DNA of 56,269 bases from an uncultured Alphaproteobacteria bacterium (GCA_934254925.1 CAKQMD010000008.1:1-56269); one strand, 5' to 3'. Positions 16,667 through 26,670 are shown, counted from the first letter of the stretch. The notes: a model not told the origin generated them from the sequence alone. Program-made: numbers and translations.

Positions 16667-17926
16667 ATGAAAAATTCCCGGGTTTTATTCGCGACGACCA
16701 TCCTCTTTTCCGCTGCCTTTCTGTTTCCCGAAAGGGCGGGGGCGGCTGTTTTGGAGTCTTCTTCTGAAGAGCCGCTGTCCGTCAAAAGCGCCAGCAGCGG
16801 AGAACAAAGGATTGCCGCTTCCTATAAGCGCCGCAATCATCGTTTTTCAGATTTCGCTCAGGAATATACCGAATTCAAAAACCGCCTCGATAAAAATTAT
16901 GGTCTGGACTATTCGGTCGACGTCACCTACATGCCGCAATGGGGAGCACCGTCGGGCAAACATAACGCTAACCAGACGATCATCGCCCCAAGCATTACCT
17001 GGACGACCTTTGACAACGAATACGGAACCGGAACGTTAAATGTTTCTTACACTTACATCCGTTACGGCAACTCCAATGCCTCCGTTTTGGGAAATAAGAT
17101 CGGTGTTGCTACCGGGATCAACGACTACACGACACCCTCAAACCAGTTTAACGAACTTTATTACACTTATCAGCTTGGCGGCGGTTGGGATTGGCTAACT
17201 CTGGCGCTGGGTCAATTTCCTGTTTCAAATTTTGACGGAGGACCTTATAATTCCAATCAACAGGTTAACTTTATCAATGAAGCCTTGTCGCAAAACGGCA
17301 GTTCCACTTATGCGACTTCCGGGGTCGGAACTTATGTCCAAGTGGCGCCGAATTCCGACTGGACCTTCGTCCTCGGTGCTCAGGACGCCTCTAATATCGA
17401 CGGCATTTCCGTCCGCGTGAATGATCTGGGAGACAAACATTATACGACTTTCGGGTCAATCAGCTATACCCCGACTGTCAAGGGTTTGGGCCAGGGGCAG
17501 TATTCCGTTTTGGTTTACAATCAGCCTTGGGTTGAAGCCCAGCAACAGACGACAAACGGTTGGTCTTTGAATCTCTCACAGAATTTGGGCGAAAAATGGG
17601 CAGTCTTTGCCCGTGTAAACGGCGTTTCCGGCAATGTCGCCACCATCAATCAGTCCTGGGTTTTGGGCGCGGTATACAACGATCCTTTGGAACGCAATCC
17701 TCTGGATCAAATCGGCTTGGCTTTTGCCTATAACAAGATTGACGAGTCGGCCGTCGGTGAAACCCTGTATAACTCGGCGGAAAAAGTCGTGGAAGCCTAT
17801 TGGGCTTGGGGATTGTCAAAATGGATGACCGTTACGCCGGACATTCAATTGTTGTTTGATCCTGCGCTCAATTCCAAGTCGGATACGGCCACCGTCTTTT
17901 CTTTGAGAACGACGATTTTCTTCTAA
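16667..17926 (+). CDS. OprB-type carbohydrate-selective outer-membrane porin
   Basis: 419 aa from ATG 16667, which follows AAAGGA; the longer reading frame from 16613 lacks a site. A signal peptide ends near FPERAGA (residues 20-27). The mature part has alternating beta-strand pattern throughout, with DWLTLALGQFPVSNFDGGPYN and a C-terminal aromatic ending TTIFF, as in beta-barrels inserted by the Bam machine. The region NYGLDYSVDVTYMPQWG fits OprB-like porins that take up sugars. It stands alone, with recG convergent 2 bp after its stop. Confidence 0.75.
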   Translation: MKNSRVLFATTILFSAAFLFPERAGAAVLESSSEEPLSVKSASSGEQRIAASYKRRNHRFSDFAQEYTEFKNRLDKNYGLDYSVDVTYMPQWGAPSGKHNANQTIIAPSITWTTFDNEYGTGTLNVSYTYIRYGNSNASVLGNKIGVATGINDYTTPSNQFNELYYTYQLGGGWDWLTLALGQFPVSNFDGGPYNSNQQVNFINEALSQNGSSTYATSGVGTYVQVAPNSDWTFVLGAQDASNIDGISVRVNDLGDKHYTTFGSISYTPTVKGLGQGQYSVLVYNQPWVEAQQQTTNGWSLNLSQNLGEKWAVFARVNGVSGNVATINQSWVLGAVYNDPLERNPLDQIGLAFAYNKIDESAVGETLYNSAEKVVEAYWAWGLSKWMTVTPDIQLLFDPALNSKSDTATVFSLRTTIFF

Positions 17927-17928
17927 GG

Positions 17929-20010
17929 CTATCCCGCCAGATAAGTCTTGACCGCATCATCACGTTCAAACAAATAGAGCAGGGTGCGCAAGGCTTGTCC
18001 GCGGGCGGAGGCAAGTTCGGGATCGGTCTCCATAATCATCTGGGCGTCTTTGTGAGCCGTCAGCAACAGATTTTTGTGCACGCTCATATCGGCAAGTTTG
18101 AATTCGTTGAAGCCTGATTGCTTTGTACCGAGAATTTCGCCGCCGCCACGCAGTTCCAAGTCTTTTTCGGCAATGACAAAGCCGTCTTCGCTGTTTTTCA
18201 TGATGTTCAGGCGCGCCCGGGCAGTCTCGCTTAAAGGATAACCATATAACAAAAGACAGGTTGATGCCTGAAAACCGCGTTTGATCCGACCGCGCAGCTG
18301 ATGCAGCTGGGCCAGGCCAAAGCGTTCGGCATGCTCAATGACCATGACGGTCGCCTCGGGCACGTTGACCCCGACTTCGATGACGGTGGTCGCTACCAAC
18401 AGCTTAAGAGCACCGCTTTTGAATTTTTCCATGACCGCATCTTTGTCTTTCTCTTTCATCTTGCCGTGAATAAGCCCAACCTGGTTGCCGAAGATTTGTT
18501 GTAAAATCTCATAACGGTTGATGGCCGCGGCTAAATCGGTCTTTTCGGACTCTTCTACCAGAGGGCAAACCCAATAGGCGCGGGCGCCTTCGGCCAGTTT
18601 GCGCTGCAGTGCCGGAATAATGACGTCGATTTTGGCAATCGGCATCACCCGGGTGTCAACCGGTTGGCGTCCGGCCGGCGGTTGGTCGATTTTGGAATAT
18701 TCCATGTCGCCGTAAGAGGTTAAAACCAACGTCCGTGGAATAGGCGTTGCCGTCATGACCAAAATATCGGCCTGATTTCCTTTGTTGGAAAGCCCCAAAC
18801 GCTGGTGAACGCCGAACCGGTGCTGTTCGTCGACGACGACGCAAGCCAAGTCTTTAAAGGTGACGTCTTCCACAAACAAGGCATGTGTCCCGATGAGAAG
18901 GTGAATTTTCCCGGCGGACAAGTCCTCCAGCAGTTGTGTCCTGCTTTTGCCTTTGCAGCGGCCGGTCAATAGGGCTGCCTTAAGTCCGATGGCGTCACAT
19001 AAAGGGGAGATGGTCTCAAAATGCTGCTTGGCCAAAATTTCCGTCGGTGCCATAATGGCGGCCTGCGCGCCGCATTCGACGGCATTGAGCATCGTCAGCA
19101 AGGCCACGATGGTTTTGCCGCTGCCGACATCTCCTTGCAGAAGGCGCAACATGCGGTAAGGCGAGGCTTGATCGTCATAGATTTCCCGTAAAACTTTTTC
19201 CTGAGAACCCGTCAGCCGAAAAGGCAGGGCGGCAAGGACTTTTTGCCGTAGCGTCCCGTCGCCTTTAATGATGCGTCCGGCTTGCTTTTTGACCTTTTCC
19301 CGCACGATGGCCAGAGCCAGCTGATTGGCCAAAAGTTCGTCATAAGCCAGACGGAGGCGCTCGGGGCTGTTTGGTTCAAGATCGCTTTGCCTCTGCGGAT
19401 GATGCACAAGCTCCAACGCCTGGTTAAACGATGGCATGTTTCGAACTTTTCTGAACGTTTCGTCTTGCCATTCGGGAAGCTTCAGTACCAGTTTCAATGC
19501 CCGGTCAATCCATTTGTTGAGCATTTTGTTGGAAATCCCGGCCGTCAGTGGATAAACCGGCTCAATCAGGGGCAGTTTGGACGCCTCTTCCGGCGTGAGG
19601 ATATAGTCAGGATGACTCATCTGCCAAGCGCCGTTAAAACTTTCCAACTTACCGCTGATAAGGCGTTCGGCGCCGATGGGAAGGTTTTTGGCGATTGAAT
19701 CGGCATAGACTTTGAAAAAAATAAGGGTGATCTGATCGCTGCCGTCTGTTGCCGCCACGCGATAAGGTTGAGACTTTCTTTGCGGTGCCAGATGATCGAC
19801 TATCCGAACGCGCAGCGTGCAAACGCGTCCCGGCACCGCGTCTTGCAGTCGGGGCGAATAGCGCCGATCGATGAGTGAAACCGGCAGATGCCATAAAAGG
19901 TCGACGATTTTGCCGCCCGTCAATTTTTCCAAAAGCTTGGCATTTCGGTCTCCGATGCCGGTGATCCCGGTCAAATTTCTAAACAGCGGAAATAAAATCT
20001 CCGGACGCAT
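17929..20010 (-). CDS. recG: RecG, ATP-dependent DNA helicase
   Basis: 693 aa from ATG 20010 (MRPEILFPLFRNL), the usual RecG length; the reading frame extends 177 bp further but would run over the mfd promoter region. RecG rewinds and reverses stalled replication forks. Visible: N-terminal wedge/OB region (about 60-160), Walker A GDVGSGKT near 305, DEQH box VVDEQHRFG near 400, motif VATTVIEVGVNVPEA, and TRG-like C-terminal RGGGEILGTKQSG. Divergent from mfd; its 3' end nearly touches the porin gene. Confidence 0.95.
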   Translation of the reverse strand: MRPEILFPLFRNLTGITGIGDRNAKLLEKLTGGKIVDLLWHLPVSLIDRRYSPRLQDAVPGRVCTLRVRIVDHLAPQRKSQPYRVAATDGSDQITLIFFKVYADSIAKNLPIGAERLISGKLESFNGAWQMSHPDYILTPEEASKLPLIEPVYPLTAGISNKMLNKWIDRALKLVLKLPEWQDETFRKVRNMPSFNQALELVHHPQRQSDLEPNSPERLRLAYDELLANQLALAIVREKVKKQAGRIIKGDGTLRQKVLAALPFRLTGSQEKVLREIYDDQASPYRMLRLLQGDVGSGKTIVALLTMLNAVECGAQAAIMAPTEILAKQHFETISPLCDAIGLKAALLTGRCKGKSRTQLLEDLSAGKIHLLIGTHALFVEDVTFKDLACVVVDEQHRFGVHQRLGLSNKGNQADILVMTATPIPRTLVLTSYGDMEYSKIDQPPAGRQPVDTRVMPIAKIDVIIPALQRKLAEGARAYWVCPLVEESEKTDLAAAINRYEILQQIFGNQVGLIHGKMKEKDKDAVMEKFKSGALKLLVATTVIEVGVNVPEATVMVIEHAERFGLAQLHQLRGRIKRGFQASTCLLLYGYPLSETARARLNIMKNSEDGFVIAEKDLELRGGGEILGTKQSGFNEFKLADMSVHKNLLLTAHKDAQMIMETDPELASARGQALRTLLYLFERDDAVKTYLAG

Positions 20011-20097
20011 GGTCTTTAGCTTTTCCCAAAAATCTGTTGCACTTCGTACCGATATTGTATATATATTATTTCCAAGTGTAAACACCGGAAATAAACA

Positions 20098-23000
20098 ATG
20101 CAATATGATCTTGAAAAACTGGGCGGCTGGACACTCTCCTCGGTGGCGGAAGGCTATGATGCCTTTTTGGTGGATAACTTTGCCCAAAATTCTTACAAAG
20201 ATCTTTTATATATCGTCAGCGACGGTTACGAGCTTGAAAGAGTTGCATCTTTGTTGGCTTATTTAAATCCGGAATTGAAAATTCTCCGTCTGCCGGCCTG
20301 GGATACCGTACCCTATGACCGTGTTTCTCCCAATCCGGCTCTGATGGCCGAAAGAATCAACACTTTGGCGGAACTGGCCTTAAAGCCCACGGTCAAAACG
20401 CCGCGGGTGATTCTTGCCAGTGTCGGTTCTGTCTTGCAAAAATTGCCCCCGGCCAAAATTTTTCTTAATTCAATGCGTGAAGTTGAGGCTGGTAAACAAC
20501 TGAATTTTAACGAATTTACTCACTATGCTTCTGTGAACGGCTATACACGTGTCGAACAAGTGATAGAACCGGGAGAATATGCCGTCCGCGGGGATATCAT
20601 TGATATTTTTCCTGTCGGTACAGAGGAACCGTTGCGCATTGATTTGTTTGGCGACGAGGTGGAAAAGATCAGAACGTTCAACCCGGTCACCCAACGCACC
20701 AGCGGTGAGCTTTCGTCCTATTCTTTCAAGCTGATGAACGAGGTCGTGCTTGACGTTAACACGGTCAAAACCTTCCGCGGCAAATATCGCGAGGCCTTTG
20801 GCTCCGCTTTTAAAGATGACGAGATTTATGAGGCCGTTTCCAATAATAAAAAATATATGGGAATGGAGCATTGGCTGCCGTTTTTCTACGAAGATTCTTT
20901 GCCGAATTTGTTTGATTATTTGCCTGCGGCGACGATCATTTTGGGTAAAAACGTTTTTGAGGCGGCACGGGCCAAGGCGGAATCCGTTACCGATTATTAT
21001 TTGGCGCGCCAGGAAGCCTTAAAGGTGAAATCAGCTGCCGAAGTCGATGTCTATCGCCCGGTCAAGCCGGATCTCATGTTCCTAAAGCCAAGTGAACTTG
21101 AAAAAATAATAGATAAAAAACAAGCAATTAGGTTAACAAATTTAAGTATACCTTCAAGCGAAGAAGAAAAAGTCATGGATGCCGGTGTTTTGCCGGGACG
21201 CAATTTTTCCGGCGCCAAAAACGTCACGCCGCTGCAGGTATACGTCGAAGTCGGAAATTATCTTAAGGAATACGCCAAACTGAAAAGGGTGATCGCCTGT
21301 TCGTCGGCAGGGTCCCGCGAGCGTATTTTCACCTTGCTGCATGAAAGCGGCGTCGGCGATTTGAGCTTTGCCGAAAATTGGGACGAAGCGCTGAAAAAAG
21401 ACGCCCGAAAAACTGTCATGACCGTCATGCCTTTGGCACACGGTTTTAAGGGGGACGGTTGGTGTTTGGTTTCCGAACAGGATATTTTGGGCGAAAAGCA
21501 AAACCGCAAAAGCGGCAAAAAGGTGACTGCCAAAGATTTTATCGCCGATGTTTCTTCACTGACGGTCGGTGAACTTGTCGTGCATGTTGAGCACGGCATC
21601 GGCCGTTTTATGGGGTTGGAAAACATCACGGCCGGCGGTGCGCCGCACGATTGCCTGAAGATTCTTTATGCCAATGATGCCAAACTCTTTGTGCCGGTTG
21701 AGAATATTGACGCCGTTTCCCGTTACGGCATTGAGGACGACAACATCCAGTTGGATGTTTTGGGCGGCGTTGCCTGGCAGGCCAAAAAAGCCAAGGTGAA
21801 AGAAAAAATCCGCGACATTGCCGAAAAACTGATCAAAATTGCCGCGGAACGACATTTGAAAAAAGCCGATTGCTATATGCCGCCGCAAGAGTTGCTTGAC
21901 GAGTTCGGTGCCAAATTTCCTTATAACGAGACGGAAGATCAGCTTAATGCAATTGCTGACGTCATGCAGGATCTGAACGCGGCCATTCCGATGGATCGTC
22001 TGGTTTGCGGCGACGTCGGTTTCGGCAAAACCGAGGTGGCCTTGCGGGCTGCTTTTGCCGTGGCGGCCTCCGGTGCCCAAGTGGCGGTGATTGTACCGAC
22101 GACCTTGCTGGCTCGTCAGCATTATCATAATTTCAAAGAAAGGATGGAAGGCTTTCCCGTCACGGTCAAAATGCTGTCGCGGTTGGTGACGCCCAAGGAA
22201 GCCGAACTGACCCGCAAAGGCCTCAAGGAAGGTTCTGTGGACATTGTCATCGGCACCCACGCCCTCTTGTCCAAAAACATCAAATTTTGCAACCTTGGAC
22301 TGTTGATCATTGACGAGGAACAGCATTTCGGTGTCGCTCATAAAGAAAAACTCAAAGCCATCAAGTCGGATGTCCATGTGCTGACTTTAACGGCGACCCC
22401 CATTCCGCGGACGCTGCAACTCTCCTTGACCGGCGTCAAGCAGTTGAGCATCATCGGTACGCCGCCGGTCGACCGCTTGGCTGCCCGGACCTTTGTTATG
22501 CCTTTTGACAAGGTGATGATCAAGGAAGCCATATACCGCGAAAAATTCCGCCACGGTCAGAGCTTTTTCGTTTGTCCGCGGGTTTCGGATATTTTCGGAA
22601 TTGAAAAGGAATTGCGGGCGCTGGTGCCGGATGTGAAAATCCTGGTAGCCCACGGACAGATGCCGCCTAAAAAACTGGAAGAGGTCATGACCGATTTTGC
22701 CGACGGCAAGGCAGATTTGTTGCTTTCTACGACGATTATCGAATCAGGCATAGACATGCCGCGGGTCAACACCATGATCGTCCACCGTGCGGATATGTTC
22801 GGCTTGGCGCAGCTGTATCAGCTGAAAGGCCGCGTCGGTCGCGGCAAGCTGCGCGGATATTGTTATTTTACCGTTCCGCAAAAAAAGCAGCTGAAACCGA
22901 TTGCCGAACGTCGCCTGAATATTTTGCAGGCGTTAGATACTCTAGGCGCGGGATTTTCTTTAGCCAGTCATGACATGGATATTCGCGGATCCGGCAACAT

Positions 23001-23583
23001 CTTGGGCGAAGAACAATCCGGACATATTAAGGAAGTCGGTATCGCCTTGTATCAACATATGCTTGAGGAAGAAATCCTGCGCCTGAAGGCCGGTTCGCAG
23101 GATGAAACGGCACAAACCGCCGCTGATTGGGCGCCGCAGATCACCACCGGCATCCCGATTATGATTCCCGAAACCTATGTGCGCGATTTGGGTGTGCGCT
23201 TGGGCTTGTACAAACGCATCGGCGAAATCAAAAATAAGGAGGGCATTGCCGACATGCGGGAAGAGTTGATCGACCGTTTCGGCAAATTGCCCGAGGAAGT
23301 GGACAATCTCTTAAAAACGGTTGAAATCAAATTGTTGTGCCGCAGCGCCAATGTGGAAAAGGTTGACGCCGGTGCCAAGGGAATTTTGGTGGCTTTTCAT
23401 AATAACGTGTTCAAAGCGCCGGAAAAATTGTTGGAGTTGATCGCTCGTTCTTTCGGCAGTATCAAAGTGCGTCCGGATCAAAAGCTGTTTATTGAACAAA
23501 ATTTGGACTCTTACGCCTTACGCGTCGAGACGATCAAAAACTTTATTGCCAAATTAAACGGACTTCTTGAAAATGGCAGATAA
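20098..23583 (+). CDS. mfd: Mfd, transcription-repair coupling factor
   Basis: 1161 aa. It displaces RNA polymerase stalled at DNA lesions and recruits UvrA. In order: UvrB-like N-terminal module (YDRVSPNPALMAERINTL; GEYAVRGDIIDIFPVGTEEP), the RNA-polymerase interacting domain (VGELVVHVEHGIGRFMGLE near 490), RecA-like motor with GDVGFGKTEVALRAAF, DEEQHFGV, TATPIPRTLQLSL, and a C-terminal TRCF domain. It is divergent from recG with 87 bp between them. The next gene overlaps its 3' end by 11 bp. Confidence 0.97.
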   Translation: MQYDLEKLGGWTLSSVAEGYDAFLVDNFAQNSYKDLLYIVSDGYELERVASLLAYLNPELKILRLPAWDTVPYDRVSPNPALMAERINTLAELALKPTVKTPRVILASVGSVLQKLPPAKIFLNSMREVEAGKQLNFNEFTHYASVNGYTRVEQVIEPGEYAVRGDIIDIFPVGTEEPLRIDLFGDEVEKIRTFNPVTQRTSGELSSYSFKLMNEVVLDVNTVKTFRGKYREAFGSAFKDDEIYEAVSNNKKYMGMEHWLPFFYEDSLPNLFDYLPAATIILGKNVFEAARAKAESVTDYYLARQEALKVKSAAEVDVYRPVKPDLMFLKPSELEKIIDKKQAIRLTNLSIPSSEEEKVMDAGVLPGRNFSGAKNVTPLQVYVEVGNYLKEYAKLKRVIACSSAGSRERIFTLLHESGVGDLSFAENWDEALKKDARKTVMTVMPLAHGFKGDGWCLVSEQDILGEKQNRKSGKKVTAKDFIADVSSLTVGELVVHVEHGIGRFMGLENITAGGAPHDCLKILYANDAKLFVPVENIDAVSRYGIEDDNIQLDVLGGVAWQAKKAKVKEKIRDIAEKLIKIAAERHLKKADCYMPPQELLDEFGAKFPYNETEDQLNAIADVMQDLNAAIPMDRLVCGDVGFGKTEVALRAAFAVAASGAQVAVIVPTTLLARQHYHNFKERMEGFPVTVKMLSRLVTPKEAELTRKGLKEGSVDIVIGTHALLSKNIKFCNLGLLIIDEEQHFGVAHKEKLKAIKSDVHVLTLTATPIPRTLQLSLTGVKQLSIIGTPPVDRLAARTFVMPFDKVMIKEAIYREKFRHGQSFFVCPRVSDIFGIEKELRALVPDVKILVAHGQMPPKKLEEVMTDFADGKADLLLSTTIIESGIDMPRVNTMIVHRADMFGLAQLYQLKGRVGRGKLRGYCYFTVPQKKQLKPIAERRLNILQALDTLGAGFSLASHDMDIRGSGNILGEEQSGHIKEVGIALYQHMLEEEILRLKAGSQDETAQTAADWAPQITTGIPIMIPETYVRDLGVRLGLYKRIGEIKNKEGIADMREELIDRFGKLPEEVDNLLKTVEIKLLCRSANVEKVDAGAKGILVAFHNNVFKAPEKLLELIARSFGSIKVRPDQKLFIEQNLDSYALRVETIKNFIAKLNGLLENGR

Positions 23584-24238
23584 AAGAGCAAATTTGCGTT
23601 TTTACAATATGTTGGCCCACCTGGTGAAAAACAACCGTCTTTATGAGGAAAATCTCGCGGTCAAAAACATCTGGAAAAAAGGCGGCAACATCTTTTTGGA
23701 CTTGTATTTTTACCGTACCAAAAAATCGCGAATCATTGACGGCGCCTTCGTCCATGACCTGTTGGACCTCAACAACGAATGCTATTATGCTTCCGCCGAG
23801 GCATTATGGCAGGCTTATCAGAAAGCGAAAAGAAACTCGGAGAAAAAGTCGCCCCCCAAGATTGATAACAAAATTTTGGCCGCCATTGAGGTCGACTTGG
23901 TTATTTTTACTTTCATTTCAACGGTTAGCTCGGTTTTCTCACGACTCAAGAAAAAGGCCATTCGCGATTATCTCGTTCGTCATCAACCGGCCAGTGCCAA
24001 CCTGAGCGAGCAATATGTCAACAGTTATCTGAGCGGTTTGAAGCCCAATGTCGAAGATTTTTACGATGCTTTGGAACGGCTGAAGGAGAAAACGCCGGAA
24101 CAAGCGACGGAAATCTTCAAAGAGGCGTTGAAGATCAGCATGTCGGACGGAACCATCCACTTGGAGGAAAAGTTTTTTCTGGCCGAGATCCTGCAAACAT
24201 TGCGAGAGTATAACCTGGAACCGGATATTAATCTTTAA
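23573..24238 (+). CDS. TerB-like / hypothetical acidic helical protein
   Basis: 221 aa from ATG 23573, overlapping the end of mfd by 11 bp and so translationally coupled. The C-terminal 50 residues (EIFKEALKISMSDGTIHLEEKFFLAEILQTL) resemble the TerB/DjlA-N helical domain, with acidic residues after SMSDG. The first 120 residues are basic and of unknown fold. No membrane helices. Position behind mfd does not show a repair role. Confidence 0.5.
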   Translation: MADKRANLRFYNMLAHLVKNNRLYEENLAVKNIWKKGGNIFLDLYFYRTKKSRIIDGAFVHDLLDLNNECYYASAEALWQAYQKAKRNSEKKSPPKIDNKILAAIEVDLVIFTFISTVSSVFSRLKKKAIRDYLVRHQPASANLSEQYVNSYLSGLKPNVEDFYDALERLKEKTPEQATEIFKEALKISMSDGTIHLEEKFFLAEILQTLREYNLEPDINL

Positions 24239-24274
24239 ATTCGATTTTCAACCAGGAAAAAAGGAGCGAATAAA

Positions 24275-24319
24275 ATGGGACGGAAGGAGTTGAAATGGTC
24301 ATTCAGGTTATTTTTATAA
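24275..24319 (+). CDS. Possible 14-residue leader peptide overlapping the next start
   Basis: ATG 24275 has a good ribosome site (AAAAGGAG, 8 bp upstream) and encodes MGRKELKWSFRLFL then stops, overlapping the ATG at 24295 in another frame. It may couple translation of the membrane protein, or be the relic of an original start lost by frameshift. Confidence 0.3.
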   Translation: MGRKELKWSFRLFL

Positions 24320-24576
24320 TCTTCCGTATTCTGGCGCTGATTTCATTTTACGGTGTGGCTTCTTTGACAAGACCTCCCGTAACGGTCCCTTGGTGGTGTA
24401 TCTTGTATTTTTATTTTCTTGTCATCTTTTTTCTGAATATTGAAATCTTTGACATGTCTCCGATTGGTGTTGTGTTGACAGCTCTGTTCTTTATGATTTT
24501 AAATTACGCCATTTTGTATGTCTATGACAGAGAATACCTGATCTTGACTTATCAATATTTTTTTAATGGGAGGTGA
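24295..24576 (+). CDS. Small hypothetical membrane protein
   Basis: 93 aa with three predicted membrane helices (about 5-22, 33-53, 58-78). ATG 24295 follows GGAAGGAG. It carries no polar motif that would suggest transport or catalysis. Followed at once by a second small membrane protein whose ribosome site overlaps its stop codon. Unknown function. Confidence 0.5.
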   Translation: MVIQVIFIIFRILALISFYGVASLTRPPVTVPWWCILYFYFLVIFFLNIEIFDMSPIGVVLTALFFMILNYAILYVYDREYLILTYQYFFNGR

Positions 24577-24578
24577 AA

Positions 24579-24914
24579 ATGTATATGAGGGATGATCGTC
24601 AAATATGTCATACAATTCTCTTCCTGGCCATAGATATTGTCAATCTGACGATTTTAATCATCATGTTCAACTGTGGGGACGTTCTGCTGAGTAAGACTCT
24701 GTCTCTTGTCTATTGGTGCTCTCTATGCCTGTTGTTGCTGCTTTGGGGCGCATTTCCCCCAAGTTGGCCTTTAACATATAGAGGATACAAAGCGGGAAGC
24801 GGTGCCGTTATGAGCCTCATCGGCATCATAATTTTGTACCCGCATCTCTCGACTGTAAAATGCATTTATTTTTCCGCGACAACGGCGGCAGAAGTTGCCG
24901 CCTGCCTGCCGTAG
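24579..24914 (+). CDS. Small hypothetical membrane protein
   Basis: 111 aa; ATG 24579 follows GGGAGG, so the GTG at 24573 is not needed. Three hydrophobic helices (about 12-32, 40-60, 75-95) and a short polar end. Co-translated with the preceding membrane protein. The stop lies 9 bp from that of the convergent gene at 24924. No family recognised. Confidence 0.5.
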   Translation: MYMRDDRQICHTILFLAIDIVNLTILIIMFNCGDVLLSKTLSLVYWCSLCLLLLLWGAFPPSWPLTYRGYKAGSGAVMSLIGIIILYPHLSTVKCIYFSATTAAEVAACLP

Positions 24915-24923
24915 AAACGCAGT

Positions 24924-25595
24924 TTATTTGTTGAAAAAGCGCGAACGCGTGTGACGATATATGTAAACCAGCAGCAAAACGATGTATAAACTGCCGAGCA
25001 CGACCCATCCCAGCCGATGCAGTTGTTTTTCGTTCCATTGCTTGTGAATGGAATTGACGTTGAGCGCGCTGCCTTTAATGACAAAGTCGGCATCGGGTTT
25101 TTGGTGTAGCAGAGTAACCACCATCTGATTGTCGGGGTTAATAAAGTCAAAATCCATCACCAAATCGCCGTTCACTTTTTGAAGTTCGGGCGTAATCGCT
25201 TCGGAGGTCAGCTGATTGTCAACCTGATAATGGACCACGCCGGCGTCTTGCGGAATGACGATCCGGATCGGATCATGTCCGATGCGGGAAACGTCGCGTC
25301 CCGACAAAGCCATGGCTCCGTTGTTGGAAAGCGTCACTCGGGTCATGTACAAGTCGGAATATTCCTGGTCCTTGACGGTGATTTTGTAGTCGTTGTCGTT
25401 GGATGACGAAATGAAATTGACCGTATCCGTGGCATATTCCATAATCGGCTTGTTGATGTAAAATTGGTAGGATCCAATGGCAATGGCCGAAACGCCGATG
25501 ATAAAAGCGCCGGTTTTGCTGGTTAAAAAGTTCCAAAAGGCCGTTCCCATATCTTTGATCCGGTGTTTTTTTACCGGAAAATTAACTTTCCACAT
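24924..25595 (-). CDS. Hypothetical bitopic membrane protein with a large extracytoplasmic domain
   Basis: 223 aa from ATG 25595 (AGGAG upstream). Two membrane helices, near residues 27-48 and 193-213, bracket a strand-rich domain of about 140 aa (DYKITVKDQEYSDLYMTRVTL ... DPIRIVIPQDAGVVHYQVD). The C-terminus is short and basic. The domain pattern (NNGAMALSGRDVS) suggests an immunoglobulin-like beta fold. No enzyme motif, function unknown. Confidence 0.5.
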   Translation of the reverse strand: MWKVNFPVKKHRIKDMGTAFWNFLTSKTGAFIIGVSAIAIGSYQFYINKPIMEYATDTVNFISSSNDNDYKITVKDQEYSDLYMTRVTLSNNGAMALSGRDVSRIGHDPIRIVIPQDAGVVHYQVDNQLTSEAITPELQKVNGDLVMDFDFINPDNQMVVTLLHQKPDADFVIKGSALNVNSIHKQWNEKQLHRLGWVVLGSLYIVLLLVYIYRHTRSRFFNK

Positions 25596-25655
25596 CTTAA
25601 TTCTCCTCATTTTAGAGCTATATATAAGATGAGATCCAAACTTTTGGAGAGGATT

Positions 25656-26018
25656 ATGGAAATAAAATTAAAAAGAGCTTATGAACTTCCTGAAAAAACA
25701 GACGGATATCGTGTCTTGGTCGATCGTCTGTGGCCGCGCGGCGTCAGCAAGAAGATTGCCAAGATCAATTTGTGGGACAAAAACATTACGCCCAGCACCA
25801 ACCTGCGCCGTTGGTTCGGTCATGATCCGGAGCGCTGGCCGCAGTTTCGGGAAGACTATCTCGGGGAGCTTGAAAACAATCCCCGCGGCGTTGCGGACTT
25901 TTTGCGGCAAATAAGCCCGCATCAAGTGGTAACGTTGGTCTATGCCGCCAAAGACAAAGCCCATACGCACGCTTTGGTTTTGAAGGATTTTTTGGAAGAA
26001 CGCCTCAATCGTTCGTAA
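25656..26018 (+). CDS. DUF488 family protein
   Basis: 120 aa from ATG 25656 (GGAGAGG upstream). The family landmarks are DRLWPRGVSKK near the start, then WFGHDPERWPQF and VVTLVYAAKDKAHTHALVLK, matching the small YeaO-like DUF488 proteins. Biochemical function is unknown in the family. It converges on the acetyltransferase gene with a 14-bp overlap. Confidence 0.8.
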   Translation: MEIKLKRAYELPEKTDGYRVLVDRLWPRGVSKKIAKINLWDKNITPSTNLRRWFGHDPERWPQFREDYLGELENNPRGVADFLRQISPHQVVTLVYAAKDKAHTHALVLKDFLEERLNRS

Positions 26019-26571
26019 ATTCCTGTCTTAATTTGGCAAAAAGATTGATGTCCCGATATTCCTTTTGCAGCGGGTTGTATTCCTTTTGCCGCATGATGCC
26101 TTCTTTGTGATAAGAGCAGGCTTGGGCGACGGCAGCCGATTTAAGGTTTCTGACGTCGGTTTCAATCACCAGGCGGTTGAAGCCGCGTCGGAACAAATCT
26201 TGTTCCAAAAGCCTGACGGCCTCGCGCATGTAGCCTTGTCCGGCGTAAGCGCTGCCGATCCAGTAACCGAATTTTCCACTGAAATTTTTGCAGTCAATGT
26301 CATGCAAGGAAATGTCGCCGATGAAAAGGCCGTCATCCCGGCGGCAAATCATATAATAGACGCCGCAGCTTTCCTTCCGTTCCTTTTCGGCATTTTTAAG
26401 AAAATCGTAATAGCTTTCCGCAGACAAGGGATAATTGGCCCATAACAGCCAGGGCTTAAGATCCTCCAAACTGTGCAGCGCCAGCTTCAAATATTTTTCC
26501 GCGGTGGCAAAATCGGCTTTGGGCGCTTGCAAAAACAGTCTTTCTCCGTCAATTCTCTCGGCAAATTCCAT
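26005..26571 (-). CDS. GNAT acetyltransferase, RimJ/RimL type
   Basis: 188 aa. N-terminal RLFLQAPKADFATAEKYL, then GDISLHDIDCKNFSGKFGYWI and the acetyl-CoA binding loop SAYAGQGYMREAV, followed by VIETDVRNLKSAAVAQ, as in RimJ/RimL N-alpha or small-molecule acetyltransferases. ATG 26571 follows GGAG. Substrate unknown; the position gives no hint. Confidence 0.8.
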   Translation of the reverse strand: MEFAERIDGERLFLQAPKADFATAEKYLKLALHSLEDLKPWLLWANYPLSAESYYDFLKNAEKERKESCGVYYMICRRDDGLFIGDISLHDIDCKNFSGKFGYWIGSAYAGQGYMREAVRLLEQDLFRRGFNRLVIETDVRNLKSAAVAQACSYHKEGIMRQKEYNPLQKEYRDINLFAKLRQEFTND

Positions 26572-26640
26572 TATTCGTCTCCATTCCTTAAAAAATATAA
26601 CTCAATCATCATAAAAACAAATTTCATTTCTGTCTAATAA

Positions 26641-26670
26641 AAAAAAGCCGTTTTTGCAAACGGCTTTTTT
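26641..26670. terminator. Hairpin terminator
   Basis: 13-bp stem AAAAAAGCCGTTT / AAACGGCTTTTTT with a 4-base loop. It follows the hypothetical gene ending at 26675 on the minus strand and separates it from the acetyltransferase gene. Confidence 0.9.
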
